Counted from the first letter of the stretch, positions 1 through 7,893 are shown. The stretch is 20,478 nucleotides of DNA from Caldifarciminota bacterium (GCA_015486655.1 WFRF01000190.1:1-20478); one strand, 5' to 3'. A program made the numbers and translations. Notes: generated by a model not told the origin, from the letters alone.

Positions 1-272
1 CCTATATTCTGTTCTTTATTGTTGACTATTTTTATTTCTCCGAACTGCTTTTCATATCTTTTTATATTATCTTCCATTGTTTTTAAAAACATCTTTGCAT
101 TTTGCGGTGTCATTACGATGCGTGAGTATACCTTTGCTTCGTTGACTCCCGGCATAATCCTTGCAAAGTCCATGATAAATTCCGAAGGTGAATGTGAAAC
201 GATAACAATGTTCGAATAGATGCCTTCCGCCTGTTCTTTCTCGAGTTTTATATTAATTTTTTTCTGTTCCAT
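1..272 (-). CDS. DUF3467 family protein (partial, C-terminus off the left edge)
   Basis: Reading the minus strand from an ATG at 272 gives 90 residues before the window edge, starting MEQKKINIKLEKEQAEGIYS. It carries the features I associate with the DUF3467 family: an E-A-E-G-I-Y-S-N stretch near residue 14, H-S-P-S-E-F-I-M-D-F around residues 27-36, a M-P-G turn, and S-R-I-V-M-T-P-Q-N-A-K around residues 49-59. The start is set by a strong ribosome binding site, AAGGAGGT on the minus strand (276-283), four bases before the ATG. Family members are usually about 100 residues, so little is missing. The function of DUF3467 is unknown. A promoter-like sequence lies just upstream (292-320). It is divergent from the amidohydrolase gene. 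The family call is from recognition of the motif only. Confidence 0.85.
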   Translation of the reverse strand, partial: MEQKKINIKLEKEQAEGIYSNIVIVSHSPSEFIMDFARIMPGVNEAKVYSRIVMTPQNAKMFLKTMEDNIKRYEKQFGEIKIVNNKEQNI

Positions 273-291
273 GTTACCTCCTTTGCAATCT

Positions 292-320
292 AATATATAT
301 CTTATTATGACGTATGTCAA
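292..320 (-). promoter_or_regulatory. Sigma70-type promoter for the DUF3467 gene
   Basis: On the minus strand, TTGACA (315-320) and TATATT (292-297) are separated by 17 bp. The predicted start of transcription falls only a dozen or so bases before the coding start, giving a very short leader that is almost all ribosome binding site. The -35 box is part of the near-palindrome TGACGTATGTCA (plus strand). Confidence 0.6.
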
Positions 321-407
321 TTCTTATATATGAATGTGGATATGTAAATGAGAATTGCGAAATTATAAACTAAATGAATAATTGACTGTCTATATTACCT
401 GAATGTA

Positions 408-530
408 GGGGAGATATGTCATTCCGGACTTGATCCGGAATCTCAATGAGATGCTGAACCAAGTTCAGCATGACATTTATAAATTCCCCTCGGAAAGAGG
501 GGTGAACTGACGAATGTCAGGACGGGGTGT
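408..530. repeat. Mosaic of REP-like palindromes
   Basis: This stretch is built from consecutive hairpins. ATTCCGGA (421-428) pairs with TCCGGAAT (434-441). TGCTGAAC (452-459) pairs with GTTCAGCA (463-470). These two are bracketed by TGTCAT (417-422) with ATGACA (470-475) and by GGGGA (408-412) with TCCCC (485-489), so the whole can fold as a cruciform-like structure. It is followed by CCCCTC/GAGGGG (486-491/497-502) and CTGAC/GTCAG (507-511/516-520), then GACGGGGTGT. The modules resemble short palindromes dispersed in intergenic DNA of many unrelated bacteria. No coding frame or transposase is present. Whether they recur in this genome cannot be seen here. Confidence 0.7.
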
Positions 531-538
531 TCTAAAAT

Positions 539-607
539 AAGTGAGAAGTGAGAACTGGGAACTAAGAAGTAAAAGAGGGAAGTAAGAAGTTAGAACTGAG
601 AAGTGAA
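539..607. repeat. Degenerate 7-bp tandem repeat (AAGTGAG-like, about 10 units)
   Basis: The sequence reads as consecutive heptamers: aagtgag, aagtgag, aactggg, aactaag, aagtaaa, a 6-base unit agaggg, aagtaag, aagttag, aactgag, aagtgaa. The consensus is AA(G/C)T(G/A)AG. The strand is almost purely A/G, with few C and T. An inverted set of the same heptamers lies at 635-665. This looks like an intergenic minisatellite rather than a gene. Confidence 0.75.
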
Positions 608-634
608 ATATGTAATTGATTTTATTCCATTTAT

Positions 635-665
635 TTCTTACTTCTAACTTACTACTTGATAACTT
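635..665. repeat. Inverted partner of the 7-bp repeat
   Basis: This stretch holds the reverse complement of the 539-607 heptamers: TTCTTACTT (635-643) mirrors AAGTAAGAA (580-588), and TTCTAACTT (642-650) mirrors AAGTTAGAA (587-595). A transcript through both could form a long imperfect stem with a loop of roughly 40 bases. Confidence 0.6.
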
Positions 666-696
666 GCGATGAAATCGCTTTTTGCGGCGAAGTCGC
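666..696. repeat. Twin short hairpins GCGRYGAARTCGC
   Basis: Two near-identical 13-base palindromes lie five T residues apart. GCGAT-GAA-ATCGC occupies 666-678 and GCGGC-GAA-GTCGC occupies 684-696 (the second with one G-T pair). Both have a GAA loop. Their role is unknown. They end the repeat-rich part of the intergenic region. Confidence 0.55.
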
Positions 697-734
697 TTAA
701 TATGTCTATTTCTATCTACTCTACTTTTTCTGTT

Positions 735-765
735 TTGACTTGATAAAATATATATTTCGTATAAA
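735..765 (+). promoter_or_regulatory. Possible promoter for the amidohydrolase gene
   Basis: TTGACT (735-740) and TATAAA (760-765) are 19 bp apart in a very AT-rich stretch. The spacing is longer than ideal, so the exact boxes are uncertain. It is the best candidate between the repeats and the gene at 792. Confidence 0.4.
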
Positions 766-791
766 ATAGATAAAATAATAAGGAGGATTGT

Positions 792-2015
792 ATGAAACAG
801 ACGGTAATAAGAGCAAAGACACTATTCGACGGGCACGGGAAAAAGGATGACATAACCGTAGTGGTCGAAAACGGAAAGATTATTGATCTGCTTAAAAAGA
901 AAATTAAGAGTGATTACGAAGGGTATGTCACGCCGGCAATCATAGATGCCCATGCACACATAGGAATGGACAGGGAAGGAGAACCGTATCAGGAATCGGA
1001 GACAAATGATACACTCGGGCAGATTTTGCCGCTCAATGATCCTATAAACAGTATTTATTTTGACGACAGGGCATTCAAAGATGCCGTGGATTTCGGCGTT
1101 TTGTACTGTTGTGTTGTCCCGGGCAGCGGGAATGTCCTGGGAGGAAAAGCCAAAGTAATAAGAAATTTTGCAAGATACAGAGATGAAGCGGTTATTAAAG
1201 ATTACGGGTATAAAATGGCTCTTGGTTACAATCCCCGCTCTACAACGGATTGGAAAGGGGAGAGGCCCAATACGAGGATGGGTGTTTATGCTCTTGTTGA
1301 AAAGTATTTTGATGAGATACTAAACAAGAAGAAAAAAGCCGACCTGGAAAAGGAGAGAAAGATAATTGAGCTTGATCAAAAGAAAAAAGAGAAAAAATTA
1401 TCCGGGAGCGAGTATAAGAGAGAGATGGCTCTAATTGACGATGAGTATGCATTGGAGTTTAATGAAGAGGAGAAGGCTGTATTGGAACTGCTTTCCGGTA
1501 AAAAAATTGCCAAAGTGCATGTACACAGGGATGATGATGTCCTTTACCTGATTGAACTTGTAAAAAAGTATAAATTGAATGCAACGGCGGATCATACGGG
1601 AGATGTATATTTCAAGGATACGTTTGATAAGCTCGGGAAAAACAATATTCCCGTAGTATACGGTCCTTTGGGTTCCGTAGGGTATAAGGTGGAGTTGAAA
1701 CACGCATATTACCAGAATACACAGTTATTAATGAAATCAAAAGCCTTTTTCGGACTTATGAGCGATCACCCCGTTATACATACAGTAACACTCAGAGACA
1801 CATTAAAATACTTTATGATTTTCGGTATGAAAGATTATGAAGCTATTTCACTCATCACGTATAAAAATGCAAGGATCTTGGGAATAGACGATACTCTGGG
1901 AACCGTTGAAAAAGGGAAGATTGCAAGTCTCCTTGTGTGGAACGAACATCCGCTTTATCTTGGAGCTTATCCCAAAGTTGTTATGGGCGAAGGGAAAATA
2001 TTGAGAAAGAGATGA
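792..2015 (+). CDS. Metal-dependent amidohydrolase (imidazolonepropionase/dihydroorotase-like superfamily)
   Basis: This 407-residue protein has the amidohydrolase architecture: a small N-terminal beta segment (about 1-48), then a TIM-barrel with the first metal motif H-A-H at 54-56 after a T-P-A-I-I-D strand. Later candidate metal ligands are H243/H245 (KVHVH), H268 (ADHTG) and the barrel-end aspartate D325 in M-S-D-H-P. The C-terminal strand return (about residues 359-385: N-A-R-I-L-G-I-D-D, then E-K-G-K) is typical of the superfamily. The start is supported by AAGGAGG 5-11 bases upstream. An unusual Lys/Glu-rich segment at about 176-215 looks like an inserted charged helix. It is probably cytoplasmic, since no signal peptide is visible. 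The substrate cannot be deduced; neighbours give no pathway clue. No clear terminator follows before the rRNA promoters. Confidence 0.85.
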   Translation: MKQTVIRAKTLFDGHGKKDDITVVVENGKIIDLLKKKIKSDYEGYVTPAIIDAHAHIGMDREGEPYQESETNDTLGQILPLNDPINSIYFDDRAFKDAVDFGVLYCCVVPGSGNVLGGKAKVIRNFARYRDEAVIKDYGYKMALGYNPRSTTDWKGERPNTRMGVYALVEKYFDEILNKKKKADLEKERKIIELDQKKKEKKLSGSEYKREMALIDDEYALEFNEEEKAVLELLSGKKIAKVHVHRDDDVLYLIELVKKYKLNATADHTGDVYFKDTFDKLGKNNIPVVYGPLGSVGYKVELKHAYYQNTQLLMKSKAFFGLMSDHPVIHTVTLRDTLKYFMIFGMKDYEAISLITYKNARILGIDDTLGTVEKGKIASLLVWNEHPLYLGAYPKVVMGEGKILRKR

Positions 2016-2047
2016 CGTCTAAATAATGTAATTTATGGACTTAAGAT

Positions 2048-2059
2048 TGACATATGTCA
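2048..2059. promoter_or_regulatory. Perfect 12-bp palindrome TGACATATGTCA upstream of the rRNA promoters
   Basis: The sequence is identical on both strands and lies about 37 bp before the P1 -35 box. Related sequences form the -35 region of two other promoters here (TTGACATACGTCA on the minus strand near 308-320 and TTGACATATGTAA at 12609). No -10 box lies at the right distance for it to be a promoter itself. It could be an operator or upstream activating site; function unknown. Confidence 0.35.
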
Positions 2060-2095
2060 TATTTCAAAAAACCTCGAAAAGGTATAAAAAAATGC

Positions 2096-2123
2096 TTGAC
2101 AAAAGCTGAATATCTGCTATAAT
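2096..2123 (+). promoter_or_regulatory. rRNA promoter P1
   Basis: A consensus TTGACA (2096-2101) and a consensus TATAAT (2118-2123) are separated by 16 bp, about 160 bp before the 16S gene. It is the strongest-looking promoter in the window. AT-rich sequence with A-tracts precedes it, as expected of an UP-type element. Confidence 0.85.
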
Positions 2124-2144
2124 ACCCAAGCGTTTTTTGAAATA

Positions 2145-2160
2145 TCATTCTTTGAAAACA
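2145..2160 (+). promoter_or_regulatory. boxA-like antitermination element 1
   Basis: ATTCTTTGAAAACA resembles the bacterial rRNA boxA core (C-T-T-T-G/A-A). It lies between promoters P1 and P2. In other bacteria boxA recruits NusB/NusE for rRNA antitermination; that role here is inferred. Confidence 0.5.
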
Positions 2161-2172
2161 GGAAATAACCAC

Positions 2173-2201
2173 TTGACAACTAAGGAATTTTTTGATATTA
2201 T
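2173..2201 (+). promoter_or_regulatory. rRNA promoter P2
   Basis: TTGACA (2173-2178) and TATTAT (2196-2201) have an ideal 17-bp spacer. It is the second of two tandem promoters, about 85 bp before the 16S gene. Confidence 0.75.
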
Positions 2202-2217
2202 AAAAAACTGTAATCAT

Positions 2218-2231
2218 GATCTTTGAAAATT
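2218..2231 (+). promoter_or_regulatory. boxA-like antitermination element 2
   Basis: GATCTTTGAAAATT repeats the core of the element at 2145-2160, after promoter P2. Each promoter thus has its own downstream boxA-like copy. Confidence 0.5.
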
Positions 2232-2244
2232 AACGTGCACTACC
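2232..2244 (+). other. 5' arm of the 16S rRNA processing stem
   Basis: AACGTGCACTACC is perfectly complementary over 13 bases to 3870-3882 on the far side of the 16S gene. Such stems are cut by RNase III to release pre-16S rRNA in well-studied bacteria. Confidence 0.75.
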
Positions 2245-2284
2245 AATCCCAGATAAGAAAATTATATCTAAGAACCCAAAATAT

Positions 2285-3851
<1,567 letters not shown>

Positions 3852-3869
3852 CTATGGAAAATACTGGTA

Positions 3870-3882
3870 GGTAGTGCACGTT
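3870..3882 (+). other. 3' arm of the 16S rRNA processing stem
   Basis: GGTAGTGCACGTT is the exact reverse complement of 2232-2244. It lies 18 bases after the mature 16S end and 17 bases before tRNA-Ile. Confidence 0.75.
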
Positions 3883-3899
3883 TTTTGTTTTAACATATC

Positions 3900-3973
<74 letters not shown>

Positions 3974-3992
3974 TTCATCTTAAGGAGACAAA

Positions 3993-5150
3993 ATGAGATC
4001 AAATAAAAAAATAATCATGTTTATAATCGCATTACTTGCGGTTAATTTTATTTATGGGCAAAATTATTTCGAAAGGAGAATCGGATTATCAAACGGGGAA
4101 TTTATTTCAAGCCTGAATAATCACTCTATCTATTATTTCCCCTCTATGATAAACAAAAACGGTTTTTTATTCGGAGACATTGACTATGAGGGAAATTACG
4201 ATATATCTCTGGACATAAATACTTCCGGATTTGCATTCTATATTCATAATTATAACGAAAGTCAAGACACGATTATCAGTAAAATAATGCCTGAATTTAC
4301 CAAATTGAATAAAATGGATTTAATATTTGGATACAAATCGGGAAAAGCGAACTATTCGGCTGGGATATCTTTCAATAATAATACAATGGGGGGAGACAGC
4401 GGTAATGTTGCAATGAAAGATATTAATTATATGGGGGGTATCGAAAACCAAACAGAGATAAGCGGTAAGATGTTAAGCATAGATTTCGGCATAAGAGTTA
4501 ATGATTTGAAAACCTACAGAAATATAAATGACAACGTATCAAAGAATGATAACAGACTGGGGTTCGGATTAAATATTATGGCAAGTTTGGCTGATGACGA
4601 TAATATATATGAACTTTACATGACCGGTTACAGCAAAGTTTTTAATTTTATATATAGTGACTCAATTGCGGCTTATAACGGTAAGGAGATATACTCGAAC
4701 AACTACGGGTTAAACCCCGGAATAGGATGGTGCAGGAACTATTCCGATTACGGAGACATTAAGATTTATGCCTCTTATAATTTTAAATATACAAGTATGA
4801 ACTCGTATGACGATGCGGGAGATACAAGCGAAATAGTATCCATAAAACAATCTTTGCCAAATATGGATTATGAAATAGAGATGAATCTTTTTAAAGATTT
4901 TTATATGAGCCTTTTCGGAAATTACAATTACGAAATTTCGGAGAGTTTTGTAAACGGCAAAAAAACACTTGAAAAAGGTTCGAATTTTTTATATAATGTC
5001 GGAGTAGGTTATAGTAACGGGGATATTTCGGTTGTTATAGGAGGGGAAAGGCTCATTGAAAATATTCTTGAATCCGTAAAATCAAATAAGTTAAATATTC
5101 CTCTCAGACTAAAATTTTACTATCAAATAGATAATTTAACGGGGATATAG
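3993..5150 (+). CDS. Predicted secreted outer-membrane beta-barrel-like protein, embedded between tRNA-Ile and tRNA-Ala
   Basis: I do not recognise a named family. The 385-residue product begins with a signal peptide: K5/K6, a hydrophobic core at about 8-20, and a likely cleavage after Y-G at about 22. The rest is rich in alternating aromatic/polar strands with many Asn, Gly and Tyr residues (for example the Y-G-Y-K, F-G-L-N-I-M and I-K-I-Y-A-S-Y-N-F-K segments) and ends in an L-R-L-K-F-Y-Y-Q strand. This is typical of outer-membrane barrels. No cysteine follows the signal, so it is not a lipoprotein. The start is fixed by TAAGGAG (3981-3987), 19 bases after tRNA-Ile. The stop TAG (5148-5150) lies within tRNA-Ala, a 10-base overlap. 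No promoter or terminator is visible between tRNA-Ile and this gene, so it probably rides on the rRNA transcript. Barrel function is inferred from composition only. Confidence 0.8.
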   Translation: MRSNKKIIMFIIALLAVNFIYGQNYFERRIGLSNGEFISSLNNHSIYYFPSMINKNGFLFGDIDYEGNYDISLDINTSGFAFYIHNYNESQDTIISKIMPEFTKLNKMDLIFGYKSGKANYSAGISFNNNTMGGDSGNVAMKDINYMGGIENQTEISGKMLSIDFGIRVNDLKTYRNINDNVSKNDNRLGFGLNIMASLADDDNIYELYMTGYSKVFNFIYSDSIAAYNGKEIYSNNYGLNPGIGWCRNYSDYGDIKIYASYNFKYTSMNSYDDAGDTSEIVSIKQSLPNMDYEIEMNLFKDFYMSLFGNYNYEISESFVNGKKTLEKGSNFLYNVGVGYSNGDISVVIGGERLIENILESVKSNKLNIPLRLKFYYQIDNLTGI

Positions 5151-5213
5151 TTCAGCTGGGAGAACGCCTGCTTTGCAAGCAGGAGGTCGCCGGTTCGAGT
5201 CCGGCTATCTCCA
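5141..5213 (+). tRNA. tRNA-Ala(TGC)
   Basis: A complete cloverleaf: acceptor GGGGATA/TATCTCC includes the G3-U70 wobble that identifies alanine tRNAs. The D stem is GTTC/GAAC, the anticodon stem CCTGC/GCAGG encloses TTTGCAA with anticodon TGC, the T stem is GCCGG/CCGGC, and the discriminator is A. CCA is not encoded. Its first ten bases are also the last codons and the stop of the preceding protein gene. In most rRNA operons this tRNA lies immediately after tRNA-Ile; here about 1.2 kb separates them. Confidence 0.97.
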
Positions 5214-5247
5214 CTCGTTTTTTTATGAACTTTAAATGGAGGTATTT

Positions 5248-6072
5248 ATGAAGAAATACTTTGTTATTCTATTGGTAGCTTTGTTTGTTGTGTCAGGATG
5301 TTCCCTTTTTAATAAAACACCTGAAAAACCTGCAGAACCTAAAGAAGTCAGTATACAGATGAAAGGACCTAGTGATGCCGCAGTTCAGACAGACACATCG
5401 GGTCATGCTCAAACCGCTTCATTGATGGTTACCAGTTACAGCACTCTCTTAACCGCATATTCAACTGCGTTTTCCGGCTACACCCCTGCAAATTGGGATG
5501 ACGGAACCTACAATTCAGGCGAGTGGCAGTGGGCCGACAGTTCAGGTTTATTCAGTGTTAATTGGATTGCACAACAGGATGGAGATTTCTACAATTGGTA
5601 TGTTTATATAAACGGTAATTACTCAGGTTCCGTATGGAACAATTTCCTCCTTATGGACGGAAGAACATCCACAGACGGATATGTGGGACACTGGACTGTT
5701 TACGACGACAGTATAATTCCTCCCTACGATGATAACGGTGATTATCCCGTAATGAGTTGGAAATGGGATATTTCAACGGATAACTCAAGTGCTTCATGGT
5801 GGTTGTACAGCGGAGCTGTAGGCGATACCCTTGTCATGCACGTAAGTTATGTAACAAGTGCAGGCGGTGACGAAGATATGAGCATACAAACTCAAGACAA
5901 TTATTTGCAGATTCACTCGGAACAAAACGGCTCAACAGGGTGGATAAAATACTATGAAACGGATTCTCCCGATCAAAACTATCTTGTTTGGTACATTTAT
6001 TGGGATTCAACGGGACACGGAGGATGGCAAGATTGGAGTAACGGAACTCAAACAGATTCCGGAACCTGGTAA
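5248..6072 (+). CDS. Trp-rich predicted lipoprotein of unknown function
   Basis: The 274-residue product starts MKKYFVILLVALFVVSGCSLF. This is a lipoprotein signal with lipobox V-S-G-C, acylated cysteine at residue 18, followed by a Lys/Pro/Glu linker. I chose the ATG at 5248 rather than the in-frame ATG at 5236 because GGAGG (5239-5243) lies at the right distance from 5248 and the signal then starts with M-K-K. The mature part is unusually rich in tryptophan (17 residues) and in Asp, Gly, Ser and Tyr. It has recurring G-x-W / Y-N-W-Y-V / W-K-W-D patterns and ends in W. This suggests a beta-sandwich or carbohydrate-contacting surface, but no family is recognised. It begins 34 bases after tRNA-Ala with no promoter in between and is followed by a strong terminator, so it is the last gene of the rRNA-led unit. 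Confidence 0.85.
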   Translation: MKKYFVILLVALFVVSGCSLFNKTPEKPAEPKEVSIQMKGPSDAAVQTDTSGHAQTASLMVTSYSTLLTAYSTAFSGYTPANWDDGTYNSGEWQWADSSGLFSVNWIAQQDGDFYNWYVYINGNYSGSVWNNFLLMDGRTSTDGYVGHWTVYDDSIIPPYDDNGDYPVMSWKWDISTDNSSASWWLYSGAVGDTLVMHVSYVTSAGGDEDMSIQTQDNYLQIHSEQNGSTGWIKYYETDSPDQNYLVWYIYWDSTGHGGWQDWSNGTQTDSGTW

Positions 6073-6089
6073 TAAAAAGATAATGTATA

Positions 6090-6120
6090 CGGGAGCAACA
6101 AAAATTGCTCCCGTTTTTTT
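6090..6120 (+). terminator. Intrinsic terminator closing the rRNA-tRNA-lipoprotein unit
   Basis: A perfect 9-bp stem CGGGAGCAA/TTGCTCCCG (6090-6098/6105-6113) with a 6-base loop CAAAAA is followed by seven T residues. It lies 17 bases after the lipoprotein stop. It is the only strong terminator between the 16S gene and this point. Confidence 0.92.
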
Positions 6121-6122
6121 AA

Positions 6123-7337
6123 ATGGGAAAAAGAAACTTTATTCTCGGTGTTTTAAACGGTATTTTATTCTTTTTTAGTGCTTCTTTTATAAGTTCCTCC
6201 ACCATTTTACCTGTTTTTATATCTAAATTTTCATCGTCATCGTTTATTCTGGGGCTTATTGCCGCAATTGAAGCCACGGGTTGGCAGCTGCCTCAGGCAT
6301 TTATAGCTAAATTTCTCGAGGATAAAACATATAAAAAATTTATGTATGTAATACCTTCATATATAAGATTTACGGCAATTCTTATTATTGCACTGACGAC
6401 TTTCAGAGCGCTTAACATAAGGTATTATTTACCACTGTTCCTGATACTGTATTCGATTTATCTTTTGGGAGGAGGTGTTGCCGGTATATCATTTATGGAT
6501 ATTGTTTCAAGGGTTATTCCTGTTAACAGGAGGGGTTCATTTTGGGGGATGAGAATGGGGTTTGGTGGAATTTTGGCATTAATCGGCGGATATGTTGCAA
6601 AAATTATTCTAGGAAAATTTGCATTCCCGGAGAACTACGCACTCCTGTTTCTAATTGCAACCGTAAGTATTTTTATCGCCATAACACTGTTTTCAAGCGT
6701 AAAAGAACCCCCTGAAGTGAAAATTAAAAAACAGAGAAGTTATCGGTCGTTCTTTGGTGAGGGGATAAAGATCTTCGGAAGGGACGGCAATTTCAGGGCT
6801 TTGTTTGTAGTCCGTGCACTTTTTGCAATTTATTTTATGTCCATACCGTTCTATATAATTTATATAAAGAAGAATCTCAACTTGAATGATGCGTCTGTGG
6901 GATACTTCATTATGGCGCAGATGTTCGGCTATATCGTTTCAAATCTGCTGTGGAGCAGGTTGTCAAACAAAGACAAGAATGATTTGGTCCTGAGAATAGC
7001 CTCAGTGAGTCTCTTTCTTACCCCAGTTTTGACCATAATGGGAATAAAACTACATCTTTCCTATTTTTTTCTCCTTATTCCGTTTATCTTTCTCGGTGCG
7101 GGAATCACAGGCATAAATACGGGTTACCTTAATTCACTGCTTAAAATAGCTCCCGAGGAGAATAGACAACTGTATCTCGGGATTTTCAATACAATGTTGG
7201 TGCCGTTTCTGATTTCCCCGCCTTTAGCCGGTTATGTGATAAAACTAATATCTTACACGGGACTTTTTGTTATTGCGGCATCATTCTCCGTTTTAATCGG
7301 GGTTTTTACTTATAAGATTAAACCTGTTTTACATTAA
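6123..7337 (+). CDS. Major facilitator superfamily transporter
   Basis: A 404-residue, highly hydrophobic protein with about 12 predicted membrane helices. Examples are about 8-30, 36-58, 73-95, 96-120, 138-162 and 170-192, a basic central loop near 198-218, then a second set of helices to the end. The N-terminal pattern R-N-F-x-L-G-V-L-N-G-x-L-F and the G-L-I-A-A-I segment resemble MFS permeases of the putative-permease type; the substrate is unknown. The start is constrained: a TAA lies directly before the ATG at 6123 in frame, and the first helix begins at once. Yet there is no ribosome binding site, because the preceding bases are the T-tract of the terminator ending at 6120. It converges with the flavin-reductase-like gene, the two stops being separated by only 7 bp. 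Confidence 0.85.
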   Translation: MGKRNFILGVLNGILFFFSASFISSSTILPVFISKFSSSSFILGLIAAIEATGWQLPQAFIAKFLEDKTYKKFMYVIPSYIRFTAILIIALTTFRALNIRYYLPLFLILYSIYLLGGGVAGISFMDIVSRVIPVNRRGSFWGMRMGFGGILALIGGYVAKIILGKFAFPENYALLFLIATVSIFIAITLFSSVKEPPEVKIKKQRSYRSFFGEGIKIFGRDGNFRALFVVRALFAIYFMSIPFYIIYIKKNLNLNDASVGYFIMAQMFGYIVSNLLWSRLSNKDKNDLVLRIASVSLFLTPVLTIMGIKLHLSYFFLLIPFIFLGAGITGINTGYLNSLLKIAPEENRQLYLGIFNTMLVPFLISPPLAGYVIKLISYTGLFVIAASFSVLIGVFTYKIKPVLH

Positions 7338-7344
7338 AGGGGAA

Positions 7345-7857
7345 TTAGTCTTCATTTTTTTTATAACAGTTTTTAATTTCACCGATAAACATTCTGTGAA
7401 ATATTTTATCAGTATAGTGCTTATTAATTATCTCTGGAGGGAGATTGTCTTTTATGTCGGAAGAGAATAGTTTTTTGCAAACAAACACCAAATTTGCCTC
7501 TTTAAAATAAATCCCGTCACTATCATAAAACAGGGGATTCAATCCGGTTTCTTCCACCTTATTGTAATTTTTACCCGATTTCGTCCCGCAAAATTTCAGA
7601 ACTTCCTTATATCGTTTAGGGAAAAACGATAAGGTAAAGATTTCATTCTTTTCAACGAATTCAAAAGTGTATCGGTTGTGTCTGATAAAAATAATTGCCA
7701 CGGGCTTATTCCATAGAATACCGAATGCACCCCAACTCGCTGTCATCATGTTGAATTTTTCTTTTGTCCCTGCTGTAATCAGCATCCAGCGATCGTCAAT
7801 GAGTTTAAATATGTTTTTATCGATTCTCTTTACATTTATATGTTCAAATTTATCCAT
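7345..7857 (-). CDS. Flavin reductase-like, FMN-binding split-barrel protein
   Basis: The 170-residue product fits the flavin-reductase-like (DIM6/NTAB) family. Residues 20-45 carry a W-M-L-I-T-A-G strand, then N-M-M-T-A-S-W-G, then the W-N-K-P-V-A-I-I-F-I-R strand typical of the FMN-binding split barrel. Later are R-Y-T-F-E-F and F-T-L-S-F-F, and a K-F-C-G-T-K-S-G-K motif (about 88-96) that also recurs in the family. Family members bind FMN and either reduce flavin or act as electron-transfer or substrate reductases; the substrate here is unknown. No membrane segment is visible. It starts 36 bp after the stop of the peptidase gene on the same strand, so the two are likely one transcript. The upstream ribosome binding site is weak. 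Confidence 0.85.
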   Translation of the reverse strand: MDKFEHINVKRIDKNIFKLIDDRWMLITAGTKEKFNMMTASWGAFGILWNKPVAIIFIRHNRYTFEFVEKNEIFTLSFFPKRYKEVLKFCGTKSGKNYNKVEETGLNPLFYDSDGIYFKEANLVFVCKKLFSSDIKDNLPPEIINKHYTDKIFHRMFIGEIKNCYKKNED

Positions 7858-7893
7858 AATTTTATCACAGGCGGCTTATTGTATAAGCGGTTT

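Noticed and set aside
408..696. CRISPR array
   Set aside because: The repeats are short degenerate 7-mers and palindromes without equal-length unique spacers, and no cas gene is nearby.
5197..5226. Terminator after tRNA-Ala (T-arm hairpin followed by a T-run)
   Set aside because: The only hairpin is the tRNA T-arm and it is separated from the T-run by more than ten bases, so it does not have terminator geometry.
5954..6178. Open reading frame overlapping the lipoprotein end, the terminator and the start of the transporter gene
   Set aside because: It reads through a perfect terminator hairpin in a frame different from both flanking genes and has no family resemblance.
7864..7893. Small inverted repeat (GCTTAT/ATAAGC) with a T-run, between the peptidase and flavin-reductase-like genes
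   Set aside because: The stem is only six base pairs; on the minus strand, where the two genes lie, no T-run follows. Not convincing as a terminator or riboswitch.
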